Shown here piece by piece: positions 37,752 to 51,130 of a DNA stretch of 64,000 nucleotides. The position numbers and the translations under genes are program-made. The notes under the pieces were generated by a model that saw nothing but the letters and a program-made list of their open reading frames with translations, searched no databases and had not been told where the DNA came from. The stretch is from Antedon mediterranea (lineage: Eukaryota; Echinodermata; Crinoidea; Comatulida; Antedonidae). Every line of letters starts with the position of its first letter. Positions within the stretch are counted from its first letter, which is position 1. Location of the stretch: assembly GCF_964355755.1 (NCBI RefSeq), contig NC_092675.1:2390312-2454311 (forward strand), in the 5' to 3' direction.

Positions 37752-40700
37752 ATGGCAACTCCATATGCATGTGAGAGTGACGTTAGTGAATGCCTAGGCT
37801 ATGACAATGATGTTATAGGATTTGCAGTTTTGAGAAACAAACCTGCTCCGACGGCTTATGCAGCCAATCCTACCCCTGTTCGAGTTGATGTTTTGGAAGT
37901 AGGATTAATCTTTGCGGCAGTTCTCCTTTTCGTATCATACCTCATCATTTTACCAGGAATCAGAGGATGGGAGGTAAGTTTAATAATATTTTTCTAATAT
38001 TATTTTTAGATCGTTTTAAAATTATACAATGAATGAAATCTACTATAAATAATTGAATATCGTATGTATCATTTTCTTTTTTATTCAACACGTGTTTATT
38101 TATTTACATAATAATATAATATTAGGCCTACATAAACCATTAATTGTTTTAAGCATATCTAAGCCTATTTTTAAGTAGTCGAAAAAGATTTATTGTACAA
38201 ATGAGTACTACTCTAGGCGTAAATGTTTTGACCATCTTAAGATTTGACCAATCGTCGGCATGCAACACCCAATGGCAACGCAACTTTAAGACTGTGGTAT
38301 AGTACTGTTATGGTACTGTTGCTCTATATAGTTGTATGGAATAAACAATTAAACTACCATTTAATAAAACATTGTAGGCGAGCTTTGGAAACATTAATTT
38401 TAAATTATGCGAACAGTAGGCATACTACTAGTTTTGAATAATGTATTATATTCTAGTAGTAGACAGCCCCTGGTTGTATCTTGGAATTCCATTTCTATAG
38501 GCCAAACTGATCATTTCTTTTCAACAATTGTACTGTATGTGGACAGACACTACTAACGACGTCATGTACATGTAACAATAGATGTGTTACCAATGTCGCT
38601 CTCATTAAAGTAATTCATTTAAAATAAAAACTTGCTTTCGAAACTCTATCTTTATGTTTTTACACAGATAATCTCTTTGTTCTGTAGGTGATTACGTCGT
38701 AATAGATTTAAAACAATGTAACAAACAATAAAACAATAAAGAGGTAAAAAAAACCAACAACAATGGAATTGACGTTTCTATACGGCTTAACTAATTCCAA
38801 TCTAAGCAACTTCATCTATCTCAACTCAGTGACGTCATATACAAAATATTATAGGACCTAAAACAAATACAATTATTTTGTTAAAAACTATGAACTATGA
38901 AAATACAACAAAACCAAAATATAAATAAATTATATATAGGGCCTAGGCATAGTGTGTTTACCTAATTAAAAGAACGAAAAACAATGTCATGAACACAGTA
39001 CAGATAACACATCAGTATAATATAGATATAGATAGATATTAATTAGTATCATGAAGGCAACCCAAATGTGAATTCACATTCGAAACCACCATTGGGCCGG
39101 CCGAAAAAAAAACCCACAAATTTAATTAATTATTCAGTCGTGTAATTGTTTGTTTACAGTAAAAAAATATAGATGAGTATGATAAATAAATTTATAATTA
39201 CTGGATGATTGAATGTGAATGTAGTTAAATTAATGTCAATTACAAACACATATTAATCTTTACCTCGCAAATCGGATTTTTACAATAAGGCAATACAGTA
39301 TTACAATATGGCCTATTCGTTGGTGACTAAAAATGTTTACGTGTACTTTTACTGCTGTATACTGTAGGCATATTGTTTATTTTACAGTTCTTCTTTCTTT
39401 ATTTGGTATTGATTTGCGATTACATTGTTAAAGAAAGCATTGTGGTTTGATCACATTTTAAGTTATATAAATAAATCATCCGTACCTCGCAAGTCATGTT
39501 TATACGAATAGGTCTAAAAGGCGGCCAAGAACACGGAAATGATTTTAAAAAAAAAACATCAAGTGGTGTGTAGTTACCTGATTTGACATGTCAGGGGAAG
39601 AGTGAAATTCAATCCTAATGGATTGACACACGTTCATGAACGGCTGTTTTTCAAGAATCTAAACTATGATTGAACCCTTGAGCTATGATTAAACAAGAAA
39701 TATTTCTTACAAAAAACGCCGCGTAACTTTTTGACTGGACAGTTGTAAGAACAGTCTTCATTAATCTAATATAATAGGTCGGCCAATCAAAACGCAAGTG
39801 AACAATTGGGACTTTACTTGTGATTTATGTCATTGGCCTGTCAGCACAGTCGTTTCTTTCTAGAATTAAACGCACAAATTTGTATTGGGAATAATGTATG
39901 TGGTTATTACTATCGCATTTAGGTATTGATAATAATAATAATATGGCTATTGAATATATAATTACTGTCTGTAGAATAACATTTATACATTTTCGGTTCG
40001 CGATGAAAAGTTATATGAATGGATTTGTAATAGGTATTTATAATAATAGTATATGGGTTGTATTATTGCTAAGCTATCACCAAATCGCGTTATAACATTA
40101 TTTCTCAGGGTTTTTTGCACCATTGATCAATACCAAACGCGTATCGGTATTATGGTTTTTAATGAATCATTACATTAATAAAAATACCCAATTAAATCAA
40201 TCGCGTCAGTCCAATTCCGACTTATGTTTCGATCACATAGTTCTGTGTCTACACTGTCCCAACTAGTTTAACAAAAAAAGTGTGATGTGCCCAAATATGG
40301 TAGTGATATGCCCGATTATCGTAGTGATATGACATCGTCATGTCTATATAATATGGGCACATCATATTTTATTTAGTTTGATAGTATAGACAGAGCTTAA
40401 GGATTATATTAAAAAAATGTTTTCTTACATTTTGAACGGAAGTATTTATTTGTTTATAAGCCCAATTTTCCAGTCTTAATTTTACATTTTGAAAAAAAGT
40501 ATTTATTTGTTTATAAGCCCAATTTTCCAGTCTTAATTTTACATTTTGAAAAAAAGTATTTTATTTGTTGATAAGCCCAACTGTGCAGTCTTATTTTACA
40601 TTTTGAACGAAAGTATTTATTTGTTGATAAGCCCAATTTTGCAGTCTTATTTTACATTTTAAACGAAAGTATTTATTTGTTGATAAGCCGAATTTTCCAG

Positions 40701-43700
40701 TTTAATAATAATGACCCCTTCCACAGTGCTTATACCATATACATTTTACATGATATTGACCGTGGGTTCTTTACGCCTCTGATGCATTTGTTTTTATTGT
40801 ACCTTTTTAATAAATTATTATATGTTTAGGCCTAATCACACCCAATTTAATGAAACGGTCAGATTCCGATTTCAATTGAACGAAAGTAGTACTGTATTTA
40901 TTATTCATTGATAAGCCAAGGGTCCCATGGCGTTAGCCGATATCTTGAGCATTTGACTCTTGTAACACAAATCATTCTTCAAAATCTAAAGAAAGAACCT
41001 CACACGTCTTTTTTGTGAGTGATACACTATGGATATGCCCACGGAAATAATATGTGGACATTGCAAACAATCATAGGCCTACAGTAACAAACATAACATG
41101 GCTAATAAGCATAACATTCAGACTTGCTTGTTTTCTAGTGGATTTTTATTTACTTTAGCATGTAGAATAAAACTAGTAACAGTGGCTATATTAATAATTA
41201 TACTGATTATCCTTGATGTTATCGCGTCTAATAATAAAATATTTTGTTGTTGATAAGCCCAATTTTTCAGCCTTGATTTTACATTTTGAACGAAAGTATT
41301 TATTTGTTGATAAGCCCAATTTTGCAGTCTTAATAATGACCCTTCCACAGTGCATTTTACATGATATTGACCGAGGGTTTTTACGCCTCTATAGGCACTG
41401 ATCAATACCATAATTAATGTACTTTTTTAAATGAATATTGAAATGTTTCAACACTCCCAGATTTCCTCATCTTTATCGTTTCAAAAATTAATTAAATAAT
41501 TTTCAGTGTATCACCGGGCGGTTTGGAATTTATTTCTATGCCTGTTGTGTTTATATATATAATATTAAGTATAATTATGAATTCACCAACACTTTCAGGC
41601 CCGGGGCCGAGTTGTAGACCAGACTTCCATGCACAGCCACATGTTAAGGAATATGAATCTCTTTATGATTTTAATATGGTTCGAAATGATATTACACAAC
41701 AACGATTAGACAGCAACTGTGCAAGAGTCAAACTAATAAAATCGGAATGATCAATTAATTGAACATTTACAGCATAAGGCCCATACACTAGGACGATAAC
41801 TATCGACGATAAATAGACAAATGTGCATTTTTAATACATAAACCAAAAGAAATATAAACAATTCCTTTGATGAAAATTATATTTTCACACGTCCAATCAA
41901 ATGACGTCATGATTAGTAAGACCAATAATATCGTGACAATACAGCGATTTTATTGTTTTTATTTATCATGACGTCATTTGATTGGAATTTGAAAAACATT
42001 ATTTTTATCAAAGACAGCATAAATGATTATCCTATAGGTCTAGAACGAAAACCTTTCTAATTTCTTTTGGTTTATGTAAAAAAAATGCATGCTATATATT
42101 TATCGTCTGTCGTTATCGTCATAGTGTAATTGGGCCTTTATACAAAAAAAATAAATTGATTACGAAGTTACATGTCATTTTCACCTATCACCAAAAAACT
42201 AACCTTTTCAAAACTAATTAATTGTTACGAAGCCAATTTATATTATATATTTCATTAAAACTGAACTTTACGGTAAATGAAGAGTAAGTATCAGTTAATA
42301 TGAATAATATAACTAGTAGGTCTATGAACTTGCGTCCAGACACAGAACTGTGACATTACTATCATAAATGTTGAAACCACTTATAAAACCTTTTTTTTAA
42401 AGAAAATATAATTGTGTTAGGAGAAGACTAATAAACAAATAGATAATGTTCAAACCTTTTTCTGGATTAATTAATGGAGCAGGCGTTCCTAATAATCTTC
42501 TGTAGACTGATTGTTCACCTTCTGACGATAATTGATTGGACCCCCCACGGCATCTGATAACCAACAAAAAATTTACGAGGACTGTTTCAATGATTTAATA
42601 TCTGACGGCGTATTATTATAACATTGGCCTAGATTGAAAGTCAAAGAAAGTCATTGTAAATACCTCCCTTTATGTTGACAGAGCCAAAATAAAGTTTTGA
42701 CCATTATCGAATGATTATTTGACAGTGACTTATTATAATACCGCCCTGGTTGACAGCAAAAACGAAGTTATTATTTATTGATCAAGATTTTACAGATTTC
42801 CGTCTACATCTCAATAATACTGTATTATCAGCAAAGGCTTTCATATAGACTCTCTTCTCCCAGACGTTTTTTGGGTCCAGCAGCTACCTATAAATTATAG
42901 TCGAGTTTCCAAATTCACAAAACTGTCAGCCTTAGATACTAAAGCTACCGCTATGAAACAGCTTATTAATGAATGTGTCCTCCTGGGACATAGCTGGCTA
43001 GAGCCGCGGCGCGAAAAAACATGAATATTGTAATGTCATATTATAATATTGAAAGGATTTGGCAAAAACTGGAAAATAAATGCACTTGTCTCTGTCTTTT
43101 GTTTTTAATAGCGTTTGTGGTCTTTTATCCGGGTCACAACCAGCATCTTCATTGGTACGGCTATAATGGGTAAGTTTACTTTAATTTAGTCGTGATTTAA
43201 TATAGCCAAAATTAACGACAATCTAGTTTACTGTACCATCAGGTGATTACCCTGATTGTACACAATTTCTATTCTTCCTATTTAGCCTACAGTATTTCTG
43301 TACAGATTATTTTGTGTGTATCGATTATCCCGGAAAAGTTCAATATAAATTACATATTTTTATTACAATTATAATTATGATACTCAATACCGGAAGTTGA
43401 TGAAAAATAAATATTAGTTTGTGTGCAGTTTAATAGGTCTATATATTCCACTGTGTAAACGTTACGATAGGCACCACCTTCATGACAATGTTAAAGTCAA
43501 CACTTTATTGATAAGGCCTAATAACTATATATACATGTTGCGTGTTTATGTGTATATTAAAGATCATTTAGGCATAATATAGATAACGATACTTCAAGTA
43601 ATGTTTGATTATTGCTCGAATTCCGACTATACCGGTATTCACAAGGATAATGATAGGAAGGGGAACTATGAGGTTTTTGATACCGGATATCATCATGGTA

Positions 43701-46700
43701 TATTCTCAATACTGTTCTATATTATGATAATTTCTATCGAGTACAGTATCATATTCACAGGCAATTTCGTAATACTGCACATATGTGTTTGCCATGTTAT
43801 GCCTGTATCATAAAAGTTAAGAATTTGCTTTTATATTAAAACAATAACTTCCATTTCTAGAATCCCTCGCATCTTGCCTCATTGTTAACATTTTTTGTTT
43901 TAAATAAATAAATACCGTACGTCGCCATTATCACTTTACAGAAATTAGAGGTAGTAGTGTATTTTAAAATGGATTTTATATTGAAGAAAATAAATAATAT
44001 TGATAGTCCCCGGTAAGATATAAATATAAACAGATTAGGCCTAATGAACTAATTTACTGTTTTGAAGAGCTGATCTGCGAAGTCGTGAAGGTGTAAATTC
44101 TTTAGGGCCTCTTCTTTGCAAAGTTTCTTTACTGTGAAAGTTAGTCATTAATTTGATGATGCTGTACTATAATATATGATATAACACTATGCTTCTACAG
44201 TATCGATCTATGGACAAGAGTGGGAGGTTGCTTCCCTACACAAAGTAGAGACAGCGTACAAGTCGTTCTTCCGGGAGGAAATACACGATGCCGAAATAGA
44301 AGTCAAAGTCGGTCTCAATGCTGTCAACATCACGCTTAAAAGTAAGAACTATGTTTCACTAGGCCTAAGAAAGTCAGTGAAAACTACAATATAGGCCTAA
44401 CAATATCGTAATTATAGGTAAAAAGACAAAAATGGACAAACTCAAGAGATATATGGTGACGTCACGTTTGTAAACATAATTGTGATTTCATATTTAACAT
44501 AAACTACAAGACTTCACAATATACGAGGCTCTATCACTTACAAGCCAGAAGTTAATTATTAATATTAGTATGTCTGTGAATAATTATTATTATATATTAC
44601 ACTTATTTTTCGAAATAGCGAATCCCATCCAACCGTTTATAGACGATGAACACGCAGAATTTCCTAATGAAATCATTAATTATAATGAGCGATTTCATTT
44701 CTACGGTAGCCAGAGACGTAATGGATTCGGGCCTTTTGGTAAGTGTAGCAAAGTGGTATATTTTAGTAGAAATTGTGAGAAAAACTTGTTTTGATTCCTG
44801 ATGCCCAGCAGATTAATATGTAAATGACCAACTGTTACCTCGTTATGAGTAATATGAAACTTGTTGCATAACGTAAAATTCTATATCGATATATAAAATC
44901 AAAACTAACCGAAGGCCTACGGTATTTTAACATATATTCATTATTTTATACTGAATAATAACGATAACGTAGATGTTAAACAATATGGATTCTCCAACCT
45001 TAAGCTCTGTCTACACTATCAAACAAGTTTGACAACAAAATGTGATGTGCCAAAATATGGTAGTGATATTCCCCAAATATAGTAGTGATATGTCCATATA
45101 TATGCACATCACATTTCTTTTGTCACATAAAGTTTGATAGTGTAGGCAGAGCATTAAACTCTCATATTTTAAATTCAGATTCTAACAGATGAAAGACTAG
45201 AGGAACTTAATTGCCCCTCAGATATATATCTATTCTTCAGCATAGGTGTGTAGTACTACTAATGACCCCCATTGAACCATCGTCACACCTTTCCCGACGA
45301 AGATTAAGGTATACCACAAACATATACCACAATTACATTCTTAAATAAGTGTTATTGTTATATGTTAATCCTACAGCTGGACGTATCAATCGTGAATTTC
45401 GTGCGGCTCAATGGCGCGGCATGCCTTTCCCCATATTGTGGATTGCTGAGTATTTTGTCCTAGATGGTGAGAAGATCCGTTGGGGAAGATCGTACCGCCA
45501 TGCTGGTTTCTATACCTATATTATGTTATGGTAAGACAACTTATTGGTACAGTATTAAACCGTAAAAACTAATATAAATTGTGGTTAATAATAATGCTAC
45601 ACCCAACCCCCCACATTTCCCCGTAAAACAAATGAAGGGAAATGCATTTTACACAGCGGCTAACTCATATTCAGAACAAATCCCTCAGGCCAATGAACAC
45701 TTTGTTACAAAAAGGCTGCCCCTTACTAGAGGTTCTATAGGCCTAATAATAATTAATTGGTACTCACTTTGTATCATTGGGACTCTTCAATTTCAAGGTG
45801 CGTCAAAACTATAGTTAATAAAAATTCTTACGTCAGCACAAAACAACAGTTAAACATAATACACAGGATCGACAGTAAGAATACACGAGTAGGCCTATTT
45901 TGAAGAAGCAGAGATCGCCTATTCCATACTTTACAGAGCGGCTAGCAGTATTATGAAAAATGTGGTTATTTTGTAGGACGGCGTTCCCATTGTGGCTCCT
46001 GTCAAACATCTTGTTCTTTATGGTTCTGCGATACGGAGCATATTTCCTAATGTTAACTGGAGGAAGCCTTCTAACTGGCAACATCCTATACAGTAGCATT
46101 CGGTATGGAAGTCAACCACTCAGAATACCTTTCGTTACAGAGGACAATCCCGCAGATGGACTTGAATTTCACAAGGGTCCACATTTCATGCTATGTCTTT
46201 TCACCGGTAAGGAGTAAACAATTATTAAAAATCACTAGATATCATAATATTGGGCTACAACACTCTAAAATAGCACACAACCATTGGTTTATTTGTATGT
46301 ATGTATTGAGCATTCTATGCCAATACTTAAGAATCAATGTTCATGAATTCTAGATTAAATAACGGATTAATTTTATATAATATTAATTCATAGGTTTGAT
46401 ATCATTCATTGGCGGAATAATTATTTTGATAATGGATATGAAATTCCCACAAGAAATTGCAACATTTTTCAACGTTGATGTTCTCCAAGATTTTGAAGAT
46501 ACTTACGCGGAAGATAAAGAAGCGTTCGAGAATAATGGCGTACAAGAACACGCCAATGTGCCGGTAAGATTTGCATTTCAGCTGCTATAAAACATTTTGG
46601 CACGCATAGCGTGTCATACCTATGCTTAATCTGGAATAACGAGCCAAGTCTATTATTAGTACTTCGTTCAAAACTTTAAGATGTAATTTAACGTATCTAA

Positions 46701-48483
46701 CCTGTATTATTTTACAACAAATATAATTCGATTAATTATTATTATATTATATACCTTTAACCTATTATGATTTTATAGCACTTTCAACAGAACGTTTAAT
46801 GTACTAATATATACGTTACTTTTAGTTACATAATTATTATTTACTTTGTTACTAAGTTTATGTTTTGATTTAGTTTCGTTATGATATTATTTGAACTGTT
46901 ATTTTTTATGTTTTTATGATTTACTTTATTTTTACTAACAAAAAAGGCTTTAAAATCATCTGGAATGTCTAATGCATTGGAAAATGGCGGAAAGGTGAAT
47001 ATGATTTTAAATAATAATAAAACGTGTTCATTATTCGCCAAATATTTGTTAAATATAGACCTATAATTGTACGAATGGTGTTGATATCTTTTAAGTGTTA
47101 TATATTATTATATCAATAACTGAGCAAGGTTAATCAGTAATAAATGTCTTTGCGGTCCTAAAGATATTCCAGATATTTCGTCGGTGGAAGCGTAGATGTC
47201 CTTTGTATTCGTAAGATCAAACTTATCTATTTGGATAATTTGTCGTGTGCTGTGGCTTTATACAATTGTTTATGTATGCAAAATAATACAGTAGAACTCC
47301 TACTTTGGGATAGGCCCTACTTTCAGGGGACATTTTCCAGTAAAACGAACGAGTGGAAATATAGGCCTACGTACGGGAAACTACGGTGACACTCCCTCAC
47401 TACTAAATAGGGTTCTGCTGTATTGGTAACTTGTTTGGTAATTTCTGTGATTGCGGTGGGTTGCAATATGGATGATGGGTATTGGAAATCAAACCTTGCT
47501 GTTTCATTATAGGCATATTTATTCAGATTTAGGCCTATACATTTTCTGACTCGTGAAAGCAGCACATCATGGCGAATTTACAATGTGTGTAGGCCTACTC
47601 TACAGGCTTTGGACATTTCTACATTTTCTCGCCTCGGGTTTTATAGCATTGATGAATTAGTTTCTATGGTTATAAGACTTTCACAATCACTTTCACAATA
47701 ATTGAACAAAGCTTTCATTTATGATTTCAAACAACTTGCATTTTAAGGGCAAATGTATTCATGATGCTATGATCATACATATAAGCTATAACCCCAATTA
47801 TTCCACAAAAGTTTCATTTTGAAAAATTCTCATCATCCGCTTTCATTCCGAAATAACCCTGTTGTGCAAATGATGCTTGTTTCAAATGTTTTAAGAACGA
47901 TGAAACAGATTAATAATTAATTTCAAACAAATTTATAACTATTATTTTGATCACTTTTTTTACTAGGACCGCCCGCGTTTCGAATCTAAGAGAAAATCCC
48001 GTTTTGCAAAATCCAAACGCAGACCACGAACCAGCTCTGCAGGTAGTCGACCTAGAACAGACGGAGTAGAGGAACAAGGAAACGGTACTGCAAGTCATCC
48101 AACATCTCCACCGTAAGTAGGCCTATATCGCTTTTCTAAGGGCGCCTTCGAACACAACAAATGGCCGTGCTAAGTCCTATAGTTTATACGACAAGTGTTT
48201 CAACAACTAGTTAATTGTGCGCGCGTAAAAGTCGTATTATTTTATAAGCAACATTCTTGGCGCCTGACCAACTCTTTATAACACATCATAAACAAATATT
48301 TAAGTACTTTAATGAACATAAAGCACAGTTTCTATCACCAATAGTTTAACAAATAATTACTACTGATCATGGTGATTATGTCTTGTTATCTTTAATTACA
48401 GGGAAAAAGTAGCATTAGAAGAAGGTGGAGTATCTATTGAGATGACAGACAAGGAAGCAGTGAAGGAAACTACTGAAGCGTGA
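37752..48483 (+). CDS. DUOXA: Dual oxidase maturation factor (DuoxA), 9 coding exons
   Basis: ER/plasma-membrane partner that lets Duox exit the ER and function. Exons 37752-37973, 43112-43169, 44201-44341, 44619-44738, 45377-45530, 45977-46206, 46394-46563, 47967-48112 and 48402-48483 join in frame (1323 nt, 440 residues; vertebrate DUOXA 320-343 in the main forms). Family landmarks: LIILPGIRGWE at the end of the first membrane helix, RLWSFIRVTTSIFIGTAIMG, VGLNAVNITLK with a conserved N-glycosylation site, NEIINYNERFHF, GRSYRHAGFYTYIMLW. Five hydrophobic helices are visible. The C-terminal tail is basic (RKSRFAKSKRRPR) then acidic, and longer than usual. The first intron is 5.1 kb. The extracellular N-terminus carries two Cys (residues 7 and 14), while the large loop has none. 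Confidence 0.93.
40245..40402. mobile_element. MITE family 1, copy in DuoxA intron 1
   Basis: Right end reads TTTGATAGTATAGACAGAGC followed by TTAA; left end is a diverged inverse (TCTGTGTCTACACTGTC). Interior has GTGATGTGCCCAAATATGG and an inverse match, giving a foldback structure. Confidence 0.8.
40425..40712. repeat. About 59-bp tandem repeat, 5 copies, DuoxA intron 1
   Basis: Repeated core GAAAGTATTTATTTGTT followed by GATAAGCCCAATTTT and CAGTCTTA. Units differ by a few bases. It is followed by a unique tail (TGACCCCTTCCACAGTGC) that reappears after the second array. Confidence 0.88.
41228..41420. repeat. Second, shorter copy of the 59-bp array and its tail
   Basis: Two units of the same repeat plus the same tail (CCTTCCACAGTGC, ACATGATATTGACCG, TTTTTACGCCTCT) and a flank containing GATCAATACCA that also occurs before the first array near 40122. 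This points to a local duplication or two copies of one dispersed element. Confidence 0.85.
41776..42138. mobile_element. Long foldback MITE in DuoxA intron 1
   Basis: Imperfect palindrome of about 360 bp. Outer arms: AAGGCCCATACACTAGGACG against the inverse of GTCATAGTGTAATTGGGCCT. Inner arms: CCAATCAAATGACGTCATGA against TCATGACGTCATTTGATTGG, which match almost perfectly. No coding frame. Confidence 0.82.
45000..45157. mobile_element. MITE family 1, best-preserved copy
   Basis: Left end TTAAGCTCTGTCTACACTAT; right end GATAGTGTAGGCAGAGC then ATTAA. Interior has two inverse copies of a GATGTGCC/GGCACATC-type word. Lies in a DuoxA intron between exons 44619-44738 and 45377-45530. Confidence 0.88.
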
Positions 48484-49300
48484 ATTAATATTAGTTCCCA
48501 CATTACTTAAGTCTTCCTAGTTGCTGTTTTAGAAACTTCGATTTTATATAATATAATTTTATTTTAGCCGTTTTAAACAAAAGATGTATGATGTTTTCTT
48601 GTATCCACATGCCATAAATCATTCCATTTAAATTCCTCGCTCGACATCCAAGTAAACTTTAGTGAACCGTAGATTACAGTCAACACAGACAATAGGCCTA
48701 ATGCTATTCAGAATACAGTACTGAAGATTTTATTGTCCTTTAAAGGCTCCTTTTAGGCGGTTCATTTTTTACCAAAAGTGCATGTAGATGCCTAACTCTC
48801 AATAATCCATGGGTATATTCTGAACAAAGTATTTTGCTTAAAATATTGAAATATTTTTAAAAACATTTTTAGAGAAGATTATACATAAATCAACATTGAA
48901 TACAAAAGAAGTCTATATGTATGTTAAGTAATGTAATACTAATAATCGGCTGTAAATAGGTGTTGATTTCGTGTTTGAAGAGTCTTTAACATGGCCGAGT
49001 GTACAATATTAGAAAAAAAACTTGACAAATTTGAGGCTTTCCTATCCTTGTCAACCAGGATTCATATAACGGGTGAAATGTTATTATACGAATGCTTGTA
49101 CCACAATGAGGCTGAAAGTATTATTATATCCAAATCTGAGATTTACCTTTACGGCTTAAACATCCTTGATCAGGAAAATGTATTGTTTTATCTTTCCTAG
49201 ATGAATAGACGTATTCAATCCTACCACAACTCCAAGAAATTGACTTCCTAAATCATCACAATCATTCAAGGTTTTAGTTCAATAAACCTGTAGCTTAATA
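48484..49300 (+). other. Probable DuoxA 3' UTR
   Basis: AT-rich sequence after the stop codon. The first AATAAA word is at 49281-49286, so a 3' UTR of about 0.8 kb is plausible. A 69-codon open frame at 48991-49200 lies within it and shows no domain. Confidence 0.45.
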
Positions 49301-50097
49301 ATCAAAATTGTAACCACAGCTTAAACAGTTTCCTTTCACGACAGTTAGTATTAGTAATAACTTTTTTTGCATAATATAATGTAATACTTTATTTTGATAT
49401 AAACTAGCTTAAGAGTTTTTTTTAACAAGTTATTTTCAGTGTTATATGTAAATGAATAAATATTTTACGATACAAAACTATGTGTTTCGACTTTTGTAAA
49501 TGTGTTCTTTGTAATAGTATTAATATCAATATGTTTAATCAGTGAATATTGAAGGATTTCAAATCGTTTCCTTAAGCAAAACAAAGCGTAACCTCAGTTG
49601 TATAAATAGAATATAGTCAATTTACTTTTCTTATAGCATTACAAAAAAAACAATTCATCGTTCTGCTGTATGCAAACACGCTTCACAATGGCGGTTTACT
49701 GGTAATACAAGAAAAAGACAAAGAATAAGTTATATAAAAGGTCGATCGGGGATTTTTCGGGGTTCTAAAAATTGTTATAAGAGTTGAATCAGTTCATGCG
49801 TCCGACTTACAAATCGTATTGTTTCATTTTCTTTTCTAAGAGATGTCGCCTTTGGGTTTTAGTAGATTTGGGACAGACTGTTAATTAACTCTCTGTGTGG
49901 TGTAAAGTTGGCAATTATTGCCGAATTTGAAAGCGATCGAAGCTGCAGTAATAATAGGGGCATTGATAGAGTATCGAACGATCTAGAAGGGTCATCTGCA
50001 GTTGAGGGACCCTAAGCTCTTCCAGCATAAATTATAAAATGAATAAATTACACTAAAAATAAATCTGTAATAGTGTAAATGGGGGAATGGATACTGG

Positions 50098-50310
50098 ACT
50101 GAATTACGAATAGGTGTGGACGACTGCATACCACCCTAGTGGTCCCTTCGTGTCGTCTGTCCACAACAAAAGGAGCTGCATGGACCAGTGCACCGGGGTA
50201 ACCCCCTACTCTTCCGAAAGACGTACTGGTCAGATATGTATACTGGTCCGAGAAGATTTGTTCTACCACCAGAACAACAATGGTCGAGGAGTGCCTTGAA
50301 CCTGCCTTAT
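50098..50310. repeat. Dispersed repeat fragment (ACCGGGGTAACCCCC type)
   Basis: GC-richer than its surroundings. The segment GCACCGGGGTAACCCCCTAC followed by CTTCCGAAAGACGTACTGG resembles a repeat seen widely in marine invertebrate genomes, from memory. Both strands have apparent frames through it, none convincing. Confidence 0.45.
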
Positions 50311-51019
50311 GCGCTGGACTCGACAAATTTAAGTCATAAAATGCGGTAACCAAATTGAACATGCGTTTAAAAATGTAAATTAGCAATCTAAATATTATAA
50401 CATTCAAACATTCTGCCCGAGATTTCTTAAAACTTCATTCGTATTGGACTTTATCTAGGTCAAGTTGGATCCAAAGAGTCTAGTGTGATTGAGTATTTAT
50501 ACTCGATATTTCAAAATTCTTTCAATAATAGTATATGATGTTCTTACTGTGGCTTCATTAAGCGGTTCATAATAATCTTAAGTGTAAGTTATTAGAAAAT
50601 CCTGGACTTAGAAACCAGGACCTCAAATAAATTGAACTCAAAACAAATGTCTTTTTACTTCCTTATATAGGCCTCCTACAACAATAGTTGGTGTAGTGGC
50701 GATTGAAAACAAACAGTGTTTCCTTGTCTTATCATTCTATCAATAGAATACCAGTACGTGCATATCCAATGTGTTGTATAATTATGTCTTTATTTAAATT
50801 GTTATGTAAAAATAATAATGGTCTCCGTGTCACTTCGTTTAAAATGTTAGGTTACCGTCAATATTGTATGCCTGGGATTACTTCTCCTTTAAATTTCAAT
50901 TTCACAGCCCAGCTCACTTTTGTTTGTTATTAAAAAACAATTGTAAGCGAAAGAACGAACTGCTATTTACAAAAACTAAATTGACAATACTGTACATTCT
51001 TAGACTGAAATCAATTTCG

Positions 51020-51130
51020 GTGGTCTAGAACTAGCTAGGAACGTGACCTAGAGATTGTGGGTTCGAGTCCCAACATAAAATTACTTGCAAGTATAGCCAT
51101 CCGGTGTAATTAAAAAATAAATTAGCCTGA
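51020..51130 (+). mobile_element. tRNA-derived SINE-like repeat
   Basis: Contains a perfect B-box-like GGGTTCGAGTCCC, preceded about 35 bp upstream by a tRNA-like arm and followed by an A-rich tail (GCCTGAAAAAAAAAAC near 51123). No intact tRNA fold was found. Confidence 0.55.

Noticed and set aside
43080-43170. Hydrophobic frame LFLIAFVVFYPGHN as DuoxA exon 2
   Set aside because: The acceptor at 43111 sets another frame (RLWSFIRVTTS...), which matches the DuoxA family and keeps phase with both neighbours.
48991-49200. 69-codon frame after DuoxA
   Set aside because: Lies in the probable 3' UTR and has no recognisable motif or homologue in the window.
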